Shown: positions 20,369 to 29,137, numbered from the stretch's first letter. The stretch is 64,000 nt of DNA from Fictibacillus fluitans (GCF_030418125.1 NZ_JAUHTR010000001.1:62001-126000); one strand, 5' to 3'. A program made the numbers and translations. Notes: a model not told the origin generated them from the letters alone.

Positions 20369-21742
20369 ATGAATAACGGAAGCCAGGTGTTTATTTCGCT
20401 GGAGGATCTGCAGCGGAATTTTGATGAAGTAAGGTCAGGATTAAGTCCTGCAGAAGCAAGGGATGAATCAAACCGCTGTTTATACTGTTATGATGCACCT
20501 TGTATTCAGGCATGTCCGACGGGTATTAACATTCCTTCGTTTATAAAAAAGATTGCATCCGGCAATTTAAAGGGATCCGCACGCACCATCATGGAGTCCA
20601 ATCCTGTGGGAGCAAGCTGCGCTCGCGTCTGTCCGACAGAAGAACTTTGCGAGGGGGCATGCGTGCTGAACCATTCCACCAAACCGATCATGATCGGCGA
20701 TTTGCAGCGCTATGCGACCGACTGGGCGATCAAAAATGAACAGGCACTGTTTGAACGCGGCAAGAAGAACGGCATGAGAGTGGCCGTGATAGGCGGAGGT
20801 CCGGCCGGTCTGTCAGCAGCCAGGGAGCTGGCCCGGTTCGGCTATGAAGTTACCATTTTTGAAGCGAAGGAACGGGCGGGGGGACTTGATACTTATGGCA
20901 TTGTGTCTTTCCGCCTTCCGCAGCGTGTTTCCCTGTGGGAAGTGAAGCAGGTTGAAGAACTCGGTGTTGAAATCAAGACGAGCACGATGGTTGGGCGTGA
21001 CATTGATCCCGCCGAGATATTGGAAGCTTATGATGCGGTGATTGTGGCAGTGGGAATGTCCAAAGTACCGATGTTGAAAATTGAAGGTGAAGAGCTTGAA
21101 GGAGTGCATGATGCCATCCGGTTTGTTGAGGATACAAAAACAAAAGAACTTACTCATCAGTATGTTGGAAAACGGGTGGCTGTCATTGGTGCGGGAAATA
21201 CGGCGATTGATGCTGCCACATGTTCCGTCCGGCTTGGTGCTGAAAATGTAAAGATTCTATATCGCCGCACTCAGGATGAAATGACTGCCTATGATTTTGA
21301 ATATGAATTTGCAAAGCAGGATAATGTTGAGTTTCGCTGGCTGACAGCCCCGGTTCGCATTGTTGGTGATGAAAACGGCACGGTGAAACAGCTGGAATGT
21401 ATCCGCATGGAGCTTGGCGAGCCTGGAGCTGACGGCCGACGAAGGCCCGTGCCGGTAAAAGGATCTGAATTCCTGCTGGAAGTGGATGCTGTTATAAAAG
21501 CGATTGGACAAACCCGCCATACGGCTCTCGTTGAGGCTTTTGGCCTTCAACATCAATGGGGTGTCGTAAAAGTTGATTTGGAAACCTATCAAACATCCAA
21601 TGAGAAAATTTTTGCAGCAGGGGATGTCATTTTTGGTGATGGTCAAGGAGAAGCAATGGTGGTGACTGCGGCACAGCAAGGCAAGACTGCCGCTTATGCG
21701 GTACATCAAAAACTAAGAAACTCAATAATTGAAACAGCCTAA
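20369..21742 (+). CDS. preT: NAD-dependent dihydropyrimidine dehydrogenase, PreT subunit
   Basis: A 457-residue flavoprotein related to the small subunit of glutamate synthase. It takes electrons from NAD(P)H and passes them through Fe-S clusters to PreA. Two Cys-rich stretches at the N-terminus (CLYCYDAPCIQACPTG and CARVCPTEELCEGAC) hold [4Fe-4S] clusters. GGGPAGLSAA is the FAD-binding and GAGNTAIDAA the NAD-binding dinucleotide fold. With PreA it reduces uracil and thymine to the 5,6-dihydro forms. ATG 20369 follows GGGAGG; a TTG three bases upstream is less well spaced. The stop lies 25 bp before preA. Confidence 0.93.
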   Translation: MNNGSQVFISLEDLQRNFDEVRSGLSPAEARDESNRCLYCYDAPCIQACPTGINIPSFIKKIASGNLKGSARTIMESNPVGASCARVCPTEELCEGACVLNHSTKPIMIGDLQRYATDWAIKNEQALFERGKKNGMRVAVIGGGPAGLSAARELARFGYEVTIFEAKERAGGLDTYGIVSFRLPQRVSLWEVKQVEELGVEIKTSTMVGRDIDPAEILEAYDAVIVAVGMSKVPMLKIEGEELEGVHDAIRFVEDTKTKELTHQYVGKRVAVIGAGNTAIDAATCSVRLGAENVKILYRRTQDEMTAYDFEYEFAKQDNVEFRWLTAPVRIVGDENGTVKQLECIRMELGEPGADGRRRPVPVKGSEFLLEVDAVIKAIGQTRHTALVEAFGLQHQWGVVKVDLETYQTSNEKIFAAGDVIFGDGQGEAMVVTAAQQGKTAAYAVHQKLRNSIIETA

Positions 21743-21767
21743 CCATTCAAATGAGGAGGTTCATCGT

Positions 21768-23036
21768 ATGGCAGATCTTCGAATCAACCTTGCAGGCATA
21801 GAGTCTCCAAACCCTTTTTGGCTGGCTTCTGCCCCGCCAACCAATTCCGGCTATCAGGTTCAGCGTGCGTTTGAAGCAGGCTGGGGAGGTGCGGTTTGGA
21901 AGACGCTGGGAGAACCGATCATTAATACAACGGCCCGCTTTGCGGCTGTCAGCTTTAACGGCAAAAAAGTAGCCGGGTTCAACAATATCGAGCTGATTAC
22001 CGACCGTCCGCTTGAAGTCAATTTAAAGGAAATCTATGAAACGAAAAAAAGGTTCCCTAACCACGCCATTATTGCTTCTCTCATGGTAGAACCCGAGCGG
22101 GAAAAGTGGCATGAAATAGTCAAGCGGGTGGAAGATGTAGGTGTGGACGGACTTGAGCTGAACTTCGGATGTCCCCACGGAATGGCGGAACGGGGCATGG
22201 GTGCTGCTTCCGGGCAGCAGCCGGACCTTGTGGAGGCTCAAACCATGTGGGCAAAGGAAGCCGCACGCACACCTGTTATTGTGAAGCTGACCCCAAATAT
22301 CACTGATATTACCGTAACGGCGTGTGCTGCAGTTCAGGGCGGAGCCGATGCCATCAGCATGATCAATACGATAAACAGCCTGGCCGGCGTGGATATTGAT
22401 ACATGGAATACCATCCCGCATGTAGCAGGCAAGGGAGCTCACGGAGGCTATTGCGGTCCTGCGGTTAAGCCAATTGCACTGAACATGGTGGCAGAATGCG
22501 CGAGAAATCCGATGATTAATGTGCCTATTTCGGGTATTGGCGGAATTTCCACCTGGAAGGATGCCGTTGAATTTATGCTGATGGGTGCCGGGGGTGTACA
22601 AGTATGTACCGCGGCCATGCATCATGGATTCAGTATTGTCGAAGATATGATCGACGGTTTGAACAATTACCTGGATGAAAAAGGTCTTGCATCGGTTCAG
22701 GATTTGATTGGCAAGTCCGTTGAACGATATTCGGATTGGGGCAACCTTGATCTGAATTACAGGATTGTCGCCCGCATTAACCAGGACGTATGCATCAACT
22801 GCAACAAATGTCATATAGCCTGTGAAGATACTTCTCATCAATGCATTGATATGCTGGCCGATCCGGACGGCAACCGCTACTTGCAGGTGAGGGAGGATGA
22901 TTGTGTCGGATGTAATCTTTGCTCGATCGTCTGTCCGGAAGACGGAGCTATCGATATGGTAGAGCTGCCGCATGAACAGCCGCCGATGACATGGAACGAA
23001 CGCCAAACGGTACTTGCCGGTTTTAAAGGAAACTAA
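21768..23036 (+). CDS. preA: NAD-dependent dihydropyrimidine dehydrogenase, PreA subunit
   Basis: A 422-residue protein combining a dihydroorotate-dehydrogenase-like FMN barrel (about 1-310, with LNFGCPHGMAERGMG and GGISTWKDAVEFMLMGA) and a C-terminal double [4Fe-4S] ferredoxin domain (CINCNKCHIAC and CVGCNLCSIVC). It is the catalytic half of the PreTA enzyme reducing uracil and thymine. The ATG at 21768 lies 10 bases after GAGGAGG; a longer frame from 21729 overlapping preT is rejected. Sixteen bases separate it from the next gene. Confidence 0.94.
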   Translation: MADLRINLAGIESPNPFWLASAPPTNSGYQVQRAFEAGWGGAVWKTLGEPIINTTARFAAVSFNGKKVAGFNNIELITDRPLEVNLKEIYETKKRFPNHAIIASLMVEPEREKWHEIVKRVEDVGVDGLELNFGCPHGMAERGMGAASGQQPDLVEAQTMWAKEAARTPVIVKLTPNITDITVTACAAVQGGADAISMINTINSLAGVDIDTWNTIPHVAGKGAHGGYCGPAVKPIALNMVAECARNPMINVPISGIGGISTWKDAVEFMLMGAGGVQVCTAAMHHGFSIVEDMIDGLNNYLDEKGLASVQDLIGKSVERYSDWGNLDLNYRIVARINQDVCINCNKCHIACEDTSHQCIDMLADPDGNRYLQVREDDCVGCNLCSIVCPEDGAIDMVELPHEQPPMTWNERQTVLAGFKGN

Positions 23037-23051
23037 AGGAGGAACAAGCCG

Positions 23052-24470
23052 ATGAAAAAAATCATAAAAAACGGAACTATTGTCACCGCATCTGATACGT
23101 ATGTCGCCGATGTGCTGGTCGAAGACGGGAAGGTTGCGGCTATTGGGAGGGACCTGCCTTCTGAAGGGCTGGAAGTCATTGACGCCGGAGGATGCTACCT
23201 GTTTCCCGGCGGAGTAGATCCCCACACCCATCTTGAGATGCCTTTTGGAGGAACGGTAAGCCGGGACGATTTTGAAACAGGAACCATTGCGGCAGCTTTT
23301 GGCGGAACAACAACCGTTATTGACTTTTGTTTAACCGACAAAGGAGTTCCGCTGAAAAATTCGATTGAAACCTGGCATAAGAAGTCTGAAGATAAAGCGG
23401 TCATTGATTATTCATTCCACTTGATGATCGGAGAAATCAATGAAGATGTGCTGCAGGAAATTCCCCAGGTAATTGAAGAGGAAGGGATTACTTCCTTTAA
23501 AGTGTTTATGGCCTATAAAAATGTACTTCAGGCAGACGACGAAACCTTATACAAAACACTGGTCATGGCCAAAGAGCAAGGAGCTCTGGTGATGGTGCAT
23601 GCTGAAAATGGAGATGTTATCGATTTTCTGACAAAAAAGGCGCTTGATGAAGGAAAGACCGATCCAATCTATCATGCCCTGACCCGGCCTCCTGAACTGG
23701 AAGGAGAAGCAACGGGCCGAGCCTGCTTAATGGCAGGACTAGCTGACTCCCAGTTATATGTGGTGCATGTAACCTGCAGGGAAGCTGTTGAAAAAATAGC
23801 AGAAGCACGGAGTAAGGGATATAACGTTTATGGTGAAACCTGTCCGCAATACCTTGTACTGGATCAAAGTGATATGGAACGGCCGGATTTTGAAGGGGCC
23901 AAGTATGTCTGGTCCCCGCCGCTGCGTGAAAAGCAGCACCAGGAGCATTTATGGAATGCCTTAAAGAACGGGCAGCTCCAGGCACTGGGCTCGGATCAAT
24001 GCTCGTTTGATTTCGTTGGACAAAAGGACCTTGGAAAAGGGGATTTTACGAAGATTCCAAATGGCGGTCCATTTATTGAAGACCGGTTTACTGTTCTTTT
24101 TTCAGAAGGTGTCAAAAAGGGGCGTATTACTCTCAATCAATTTGTGGATATTATTTCTACTCGTTCTGCGAAACTGTTCGGTCTCTTCCCGGAAAAAGGA
24201 ACCATTGCTGTTGGGAGTGATGCGGACATCGTCATTTTTGATCCTGCAGCCGAACGGACGATCTCCGTGCAAACCCACCATATGGCGGTGGACTATAATG
24301 CCTTTGAGGGCATGAAGGTGACAGGCGAGCCTGTTTCCGTTCTCTCCCGCGGTGAATTTGTCATCAAAGATAAACAGTTTGTCGGTGAACTCGGAAAAGG
24401 GAAGTATGTAAAGAGAAAAAGGTTCAATGCCGCAGAGAATAAACAAATGGCCGCTCTTTCCAAATCCTGA
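23052..24470 (+). CDS. hydA: dihydropyrimidinase / D-hydantoinase
   Basis: A 472-residue amidohydrolase that opens dihydrouracil to N-carbamoyl-beta-alanine (and D-hydantoins in vitro), the second step of the reductive pathway. Metal-binding motifs are GVDPHTHLEM near residue 60, the carbamylated Lys150 in SFKVFMAYK, VHAENGD and VHVTCREA; the late Asp lies in the GSDQCSF segment. Length and spacing are those of bacterial hydantoinases. Directly follows preA with AAAGGAGG as ribosome binding site. Confidence 0.94.
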   Translation: MKKIIKNGTIVTASDTYVADVLVEDGKVAAIGRDLPSEGLEVIDAGGCYLFPGGVDPHTHLEMPFGGTVSRDDFETGTIAAAFGGTTTVIDFCLTDKGVPLKNSIETWHKKSEDKAVIDYSFHLMIGEINEDVLQEIPQVIEEEGITSFKVFMAYKNVLQADDETLYKTLVMAKEQGALVMVHAENGDVIDFLTKKALDEGKTDPIYHALTRPPELEGEATGRACLMAGLADSQLYVVHVTCREAVEKIAEARSKGYNVYGETCPQYLVLDQSDMERPDFEGAKYVWSPPLREKQHQEHLWNALKNGQLQALGSDQCSFDFVGQKDLGKGDFTKIPNGGPFIEDRFTVLFSEGVKKGRITLNQFVDIISTRSAKLFGLFPEKGTIAVGSDADIVIFDPAAERTISVQTHHMAVDYNAFEGMKVTGEPVSVLSRGEFVIKDKQFVGELGKGKYVKRKRFNAAENKQMAALSKS

Positions 24471-24506
24471 TAGGTTCATATTTTAAGAGTCAAGGGAGGC
24501 TGGTGT

Positions 24507-24734
24507 ATGACTGCGTCACAGGAATATTTTGAAGAGAAGGCAAAGATTGATCTGCTGCTGAACAAGGGCTATACGATAACGAAAGTAACGGAAAATCTGG
24601 ATGGAGCCACGGTTACTTTTCAATCAGCGAATCATAAGGATCAAGAGGTTCTGCTGATTGAAACAGCGGATGCGAGAAAATATTTTTCTTCCATTATGGT
24701 GTCTCTGCAAAGAAATCTCACGCTGGCAGAATAA
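24507..24734 (+). CDS. 75-residue protein of unknown function in the pyrimidine operon
   Basis: A soluble alpha/beta-looking protein, MTASQEYFEEKAKIDLLLN..., with a good ribosome binding site (AGGGAGGC) 36 bp behind the dihydropyrimidinase and in front of a hairpin. It is therefore the last gene of the uracil operon. I see no catalytic motif, signal or membrane segment and do not recognise a family. A small accessory or regulatory role is possible. Confidence 0.7.
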   Translation: MTASQEYFEEKAKIDLLLNKGYTITKVTENLDGATVTFQSANHKDQEVLLIETADARKYFSSIMVSLQRNLTLAE

Positions 24735-24744
24735 TAGAGCAGAA

Positions 24745-24775
24745 AGGTTGTTGGCATTACTCAACAGCCTTTTTA
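24745..24775 (+). terminator. terminator at the end of the pyrimidine operon
   Basis: AGGTTGTTG and CAACAGCCT arms (one wobble) with a short loop and TTTTT. Confidence 0.7.
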
Positions 24776-24796
24776 TACATAGGAGGATGAGCACTG

Positions 24797-26047
24797 ATGA
24801 AGGTTCAGGAACTGAAGATTAATAGTGAACGTCTGAATGGCAGACTCAATGAGCTGTCCAAAATCGGGAAAATAGGTGATACCGGAGTATGCCGCCCTGC
24901 CCTTTCTTCTGTTGAAAAGGAAGCATTCGAACTGGTTGGCTCATGGATGGAGGAGGCGGGCTTAACGGTCAGGATCGACCACTTTGGAAACCTGATTGGC
25001 CACATGGAAGGGAAGGATCCTCAAGCTCCGCTTCTCATGATGGGCTCACATCTGGATTCCCAGCCGTATGGAGGACGGTATGATGGCCCGGCAGGTGTGC
25101 TTTCTGCAATAGAAGCTGTCGCGACGCTCAAAGAACAGGGAATCAAGCCTGACCGTTCCATTGAGGTGGTATCTTTTTGTGATGAGGAGGGCTGGAGGTT
25201 TAACCGGGGTCTGTTCGGCTCAAGGGGTATTCTTGGAAAACTGGATGAGGGAGATCTGCAGCGCAAAGACCAGGATGGCGTAACAAGGGAAGATGCGCTA
25301 CGTGATTTTGGCTGTGATCCGAAAAAATTTCAGGAATCGCAGTATAAATCCGGCAGTATTCACGCATTTTTGGAGCTGCACATTGAACAGGGTCCGGTTC
25401 TGGATAAAGGGAATCTTCCGCTTGGCATTGTATCCGGCATTTCGGGTCCGCTGTGGTGGACGGTGAAACTAAAAGGATTTGCAGGACATGCAGGTTCTGT
25501 TCCTATGGCCATGCGTCAGGATGCCATCCTCGGCATGTCGGAAATCTCTCTTGCTCTCAACCGGATTGTCCGGCAGGATGAAAATGCACCCACAGTCGGA
25601 ACTGTAGGGCATGTGCAGGTGTTCCCGAATTCAAGAAATATTATCGCGGAGGAAGTGACATTTACCATCGATCTGCGGGATATTGACCAAAATCGCCGGG
25701 ATGCCTATGAAAAACAGCTGAGGCAGGAGATCAGGACCATCTGTGAAAAATACAAATTATCTTACGAAATACAGGAAGACACCAACAGTGAACCGAGATA
25801 TTGTGCAGACTGGATTAAAGAAATCATGCACGGTGAAAGCAAGCAGATGGGTCTTGAATTGCCGGAATTGATGAGCGGTCCGTTTCATGACGCATTGATG
25901 CTTTCGTACGCATGTGACTACGGTATGATTTTTGTCCGCTGCAAGGACGGCATCAGCCATAACCCGGCCGAGTTTTCGTCTCCCGAGGATTTGGCGCTTG
26001 GTGCAGAACTGCTTTACCGTACGATGAACAAAATGATGATTATTTAA
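24797..26047 (+). CDS. M20-family N-carbamoylase (hydantoinase/carbamoylase family amidase)
   Basis: A 416-residue binuclear zinc amidohydrolase of the group containing N-carbamoyl-L-amino acid hydrolase, allantoate amidohydrolase and yeast-type beta-ureidopropionase. Metal ligands are visible in MGSHLDSQPYGGRYDGP, CDEEGWRFNRG, LELHIEQGP and the late SGPFHDAL. Being next to the dihydropyrimidinase suggests an N-carbamoyl amino acid as substrate, but the cluster already has a nitrilase-type beta-ureidopropionase, so its exact substrate is open. AGGAGG precedes the ATG at 24797. Confidence 0.88.
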   Translation: MKVQELKINSERLNGRLNELSKIGKIGDTGVCRPALSSVEKEAFELVGSWMEEAGLTVRIDHFGNLIGHMEGKDPQAPLLMMGSHLDSQPYGGRYDGPAGVLSAIEAVATLKEQGIKPDRSIEVVSFCDEEGWRFNRGLFGSRGILGKLDEGDLQRKDQDGVTREDALRDFGCDPKKFQESQYKSGSIHAFLELHIEQGPVLDKGNLPLGIVSGISGPLWWTVKLKGFAGHAGSVPMAMRQDAILGMSEISLALNRIVRQDENAPTVGTVGHVQVFPNSRNIIAEEVTFTIDLRDIDQNRRDAYEKQLRQEIRTICEKYKLSYEIQEDTNSEPRYCADWIKEIMHGESKQMGLELPELMSGPFHDALMLSYACDYGMIFVRCKDGISHNPAEFSSPEDLALGAELLYRTMNKMMII

Positions 26048-26055
26048 TACTAGGA

Positions 26056-26084
26056 AAAGGCCCTGCTTAAACAGGTCCTTTTTT
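26056..26084 (+). terminator. terminator after the M20 carbamoylase gene
   Basis: AAAGGCCCTG and CAGGTCCTTT arms with a TTTTTT tail. Confidence 0.8.
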
Positions 26085-26174
26085 GCGTTAGCCAGATACA
26101 GCAAAAAAGTATAGAAAATCATAAATAAATGCTACAATCCAGCGTTGAAAAGAAATTGTATGATGTTACCTTTT

Positions 26175-26190
26175 ATGTAAGGGCTTACAT
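26175..26190. promoter_or_regulatory. cre-like palindrome before the secreted esterase gene
   Basis: ATGTAAGGGCTTACAT, arms ATGTAAG / CTTACAT. It matches 13 of 14 positions of the cre consensus, with G for C in the central CG. It lies 19 bp before the start codon, where a bound protein would block transcription. Confidence 0.5.
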
Positions 26191-26208
26191 AATGAAAAAG
26201 GAGGAACT

Positions 26209-27522
26209 ATGGTGAAAGTGAAAAAAATGCTTCGTTTCTGTATGGTTCTGGCAGCTGCCACAGTAGTGGCGATTTCTTTTAACACAAGCGCTTTTGCGAA
26301 AGAAAACGGATCGAAAAAGATCACGTCCTACCAGACCGTAACCGAGGTACATGATTGGGGAGCCGCTGTTACAAAAGTAATCGTTGATTTGGGAAAACCT
26401 GTACAAAGCGGTGCTGTGGATGAAGACACGTTTACCGTCAGGGTACGGAGAAGTGATGACCGTATGGCCAATCCCTTCCTTGAAGAAGGCTACAGAACGG
26501 TAACGAACGCTTATGTGTCCAATAAAAAAGGCACACCGGCTGCCAAGGGCAAATATGCTGTGCTGGAGATGAAAATTGGACCGAATGTTTCTTTAGGCTC
26601 TCCGCTCAATTACTATAATGGGTTAAATGTCTGGATTGATAATGCCTATACCATCCTCCAAGTGAAAGATATTCCGTCTAATTCGGGGGCCATATCCGGC
26701 CTTGTCGCAAAGCGGTTTGACGGGGGTACCCGGGAAATCATCGATGATTTTTCAAAAGGGAAATTCACCCATCAAAACAAAACGTTAACCTATGCTGATT
26801 TTACCCCTGCAAAGGATAAGAAGAAAAATCCGTTAATTATCTGGCTTCACGGGGGCGGGGAAGGCGGGACCGATCCAACCATACCGCTTGCAGCCAACAA
26901 AGCGGTAAGCTTTGCCACAGAGGAGACGCAAAGCATTTTTGGCGGTGCTTACGTTCTCGCTCCTCAGGCTCCCACTCGCTGGATGCAAGGTTTCTCAGGA
27001 GGAGCAGATGGAACATCAGTATATGAAGAGGCTTTAAAAGCACTGATTGACAATTATGTTGCAAAGCATCCAGATATTGATGAGAAACGCATCTATATCG
27101 GGGGAGCTTCAAACGGCGGATATATGACCATGCTTATGATCAGGGATTATCCCGGTTATTTTGCCGCCGCTTATCCGGTATGTGAAGGGTTGAATAATTC
27201 CTTGATATCTGATCAGGATATCCAAAACATAAAACAGACACCTGCATGGTTTGTGGCTGCCAAAACTGACACAACCCTGCCTGTGGCGATTAACACAGTT
27301 CCAACCTTTAACCGGCTGAAACAAGCTGGAGCAGAAAATGTTCACTTATCCCTGTTTGATGATGTTCATGATTTGACCGGCTTATATAAAAACAGTGACG
27401 GGTCTCCGTATCAGTACAACGGGCATTGGTCCTGGATTTATGTGTATAATAATGTGCCGGCGCTTGATATTAATGGCAAGAGAACAACAATTATGGAATG
27501 GCTGGCATCACAATCAAGATAA
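26209..27522 (+). CDS. secreted alpha/beta-hydrolase (prolyl-oligopeptidase-like esterase) with N-terminal Ig-like domain
   Basis: A 437-residue exported serine hydrolase. The signal peptide is about 1-30 (ending SAFA). An N-terminal beta domain (about 40-160) is of the kind found before large secreted esterases. The hydrolase domain has the oxyanion-side motif WLHGGGEGG, nucleophile Ser in GGASNGGYM, and candidate Asp in AAKTDTTLP and His in NGHWSW. Feruloyl or polysaccharide-ester cleavage would fit this architecture but cannot be proved. AAGGAGG precedes the ATG. Confidence 0.83.
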   Translation: MVKVKKMLRFCMVLAAATVVAISFNTSAFAKENGSKKITSYQTVTEVHDWGAAVTKVIVDLGKPVQSGAVDEDTFTVRVRRSDDRMANPFLEEGYRTVTNAYVSNKKGTPAAKGKYAVLEMKIGPNVSLGSPLNYYNGLNVWIDNAYTILQVKDIPSNSGAISGLVAKRFDGGTREIIDDFSKGKFTHQNKTLTYADFTPAKDKKKNPLIIWLHGGGEGGTDPTIPLAANKAVSFATEETQSIFGGAYVLAPQAPTRWMQGFSGGADGTSVYEEALKALIDNYVAKHPDIDEKRIYIGGASNGGYMTMLMIRDYPGYFAAAYPVCEGLNNSLISDQDIQNIKQTPAWFVAAKTDTTLPVAINTVPTFNRLKQAGAENVHLSLFDDVHDLTGLYKNSDGSPYQYNGHWSWIYVYNNVPALDINGKRTTIMEWLASQSR

Positions 27523-27534
27523 GCAACAATATAG

Positions 27535-27574
27535 AAAAGAGCAGCATTTCAATTTGAAATGCTGCTCTTTTCTT
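27535..27574. terminator. strong bidirectional terminator between convergent genes
   Basis: Near-perfect 18-bp arms centred at about 27553 (AAAAGAGCAGCATTTCAA and complement) with A and T runs outside. It overlaps the end of the minus-strand FUSC gene. Confidence 0.92.
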
Positions 27575-28049
27575 TTGTGAAAAAACGGAACCACGCCAGC
27601 TGTATAACACCCGCAACCAATACGCCAATAATGGTATCTCTCAGCCTGTCCAGCGCGTAATGGCTGTTCTGATGCTCAAAGACAAAAACAAACAATATCG
27701 TAATAGCAGCCTGATGAATCACTTTTTTGCCAAAGTTGAAGCATTTAGCGATAAAGCAGCCTATCAGAATCAAGAGTCCAAGACTCCAACCCTCGACTTT
27801 AAAAAAATTTGCAATCAGGACCGTTATCGAAATTCCAATCAATGTGCCAATTACCCGTTTTACAGAGATTGATACGGTTTGGTCGACGGTGGACTGGATG
27901 GTCAGAATCACGCTAAGAGGAGCCAGGTAGGGGTGGCTCGAGCCGAAATACTTTGAGATTTCCCATGAAACAGCAGGCCCTATTGCCAGCTTCCAAATGA
28001 GAAGGGAGAGATTTTCAGTTTGAGTTTCACTAGTGTTGCTGTTCATCAT
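27549..28049 (-). CDS. FUSC-family membrane protein (aromatic acid exporter-like)
   Basis: A 166-residue membrane protein with about five hydrophobic segments and the FUSC-family element VDQTVSISVKRVIGTLIGI after the first two helices. Larger relatives export aromatic acids or fusaric acid; this short form carries only the membrane half, so the substrate is unknown. Alternative start at 28046. Its stop codon lies inside the shared terminator hairpin. Confidence 0.8.
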   Translation of the reverse strand: MMNSNTSETQTENLSLLIWKLAIGPAVSWEISKYFGSSHPYLAPLSVILTIQSTVDQTVSISVKRVIGTLIGISITVLIANFFKVEGWSLGLLILIGCFIAKCFNFGKKVIHQAAITILFVFVFEHQNSHYALDRLRDTIIGVLVAGVIQLAWFRFFTKEKSSISN

Positions 28050-28108
28050 AACTCCGCTGCGATTAATTTTTAGTTAGTATTTTTCTCTGGCCAAAAGATA
28101 TGTATGGT

Positions 28109-28639
28109 TTAGTTTTTATTTCGCAGCACAGTGATAAAGCCGTCCAATATATCGTGAGTCGCGACAAAGCCTTTTCTCTGATAAAAGTTCAGTGCGTTTT
28201 CGTTTCCATTGGAAACAAAGATGAATAGATCTTCTGCTTCTCTAAAGTGACTGAGCCATTTCAAGGACATCTCAAACAATTTCGAACCGATGCCATATTG
28301 GCGGTAGCCGTCTTTTATATAAAATTGGGAGAGGCAGCCGACAAGATCGCCGGAAACAGAATCCAAATCAAAAAACGTGGCAAAGTCATTGGAATACGCG
28401 GCCTTTGGAGATATATTGGAATACACATAGCCAATCATCTTGCCATTATCCTTAACGGCGACAAGGTGATTATGAAGAGCCGACTCGATGGAGGGGAGCA
28501 TCCTTGTTTCAAAACTCATGGTGTCGAAGAGTTCCGGCTTGATCACAGCCATTGACTTTTGATAGGTCATCAGTTCATTGCATAATTCTTTACATTGTTC
28601 AGCCTGGCCAGCCGGCAAAATTTCATAGGTTAACTTCAT
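28109..28639 (-). CDS. GNAT family N-acetyltransferase
   Basis: A 176-residue acetyltransferase. The acetyl-CoA loop is seen as DGYRQYGIGSKLFEM and the C-terminal NALNFYQRKGF segment is typical. The ATG at 28639 follows GAAAGGGTG; the frame runs further up but without a plausible site. It is transcribed away from an HxlR regulator whose start lies 74 bp away, so the two may be regulated together. Substrate unknown. Confidence 0.87.
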   Translation of the reverse strand: MKLTYEILPAGQAEQCKELCNELMTYQKSMAVIKPELFDTMSFETRMLPSIESALHNHLVAVKDNGKMIGYVYSNISPKAAYSNDFATFFDLDSVSGDLVGCLSQFYIKDGYRQYGIGSKLFEMSLKWLSHFREAEDLFIFVSNGNENALNFYQRKGFVATHDILDGFITVLRNKN

Positions 28640-28679
28640 GTTTTTCACCCTTTCTTTTCTCAAATAAAACGGGCTGCGA

Positions 28680-28685
28680 TATAAT
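28680..28685 (+). promoter_or_regulatory. possible -10 element for the HxlR gene
   Basis: TATAAT 28 bp upstream of the HxlR start in the short divergent gap; the -35 region is poor. Confidence 0.35.
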
Positions 28686-28713
28686 CTTAATACAGCCAGT
28701 AAGGAAAACAAGT

Positions 28714-29094
28714 ATGCAGTATTTAATGAGTAAGTCAGTAAAAACTGAGTATAGGGTGGGATCGTGCTTCGTGGAACAGTATAAACGAAAAGAAGATTGC
28801 CCGTTAACCTTCGCGCTGACCTTAATCGGCAGCAAGTGGCGCCTTCCGATCATATGGGCATTATGGAACGGAAAAACATTGCGCTACAATGAATTGAAGA
28901 GAAGAGTAGACGGCATCACCAACATGGTGTTATCGCAGTCATTAAAAGAAATGGAGAGCCAGGGGTTGGTTCTGCGCAAGCAATATATGGAGATTCCTCC
29001 AAGAGTGGAATACTCTTTGACAAGGGATGGAGAAGCTTTGATTCCCTCTCTCGAATCACTGGCGAAGTGGGGAAAAGCCATGCAAAATAAATAG
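28714..29094 (+). CDS. HxlR-family winged-helix transcriptional regulator
   Basis: A 126-residue regulator with the HxlR signature: a conserved Cys before the first helix (KEDCPLTFALTLIGSKW), winged helix (LRYNELKRRVDGITNMVLSQSLKEME) and wing (PPRVEYSLTRDG). HxlR proteins often sense aldehydes or redox signals through this Cys and control a divergent neighbour. ATG 28714 follows AAGGAAAA; a second ATG at 28729 is possible. Confidence 0.9.
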   Translation: MQYLMSKSVKTEYRVGSCFVEQYKRKEDCPLTFALTLIGSKWRLPIIWALWNGKTLRYNELKRRVDGITNMVLSQSLKEMESQGLVLRKQYMEIPPRVEYSLTRDGEALIPSLESLAKWGKAMQNK

Positions 29095-29104
29095 GTAGAT
29101 AAAA

Positions 29105-29135
29105 ACTCCCCTGCATCCAGCAAGGGAGTCTTCTT
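29105..29135. terminator. hairpin between HxlR gene and ABC exporter genes
   Basis: ACTCCC and GGGAGT arms with outer A and T stretches, between convergent genes. Stem is short, so termination is uncertain. Confidence 0.5.
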
Positions 29136-29137
29136 GG

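Noticed and set aside
22023-23231. 402-residue open frame on the minus strand
   Set aside because: It lies antisense to preA and the start of the dihydropyrimidinase gene, whose protein sequences are unmistakable. Its translation shows no family features and it has no credible ribosome binding site.
28552-28713. 54-codon N-terminal extension of the HxlR regulator
   Set aside because: It would run through the divergent GNAT gene start; the ATG at 28714 has a ribosome binding site and the family length.
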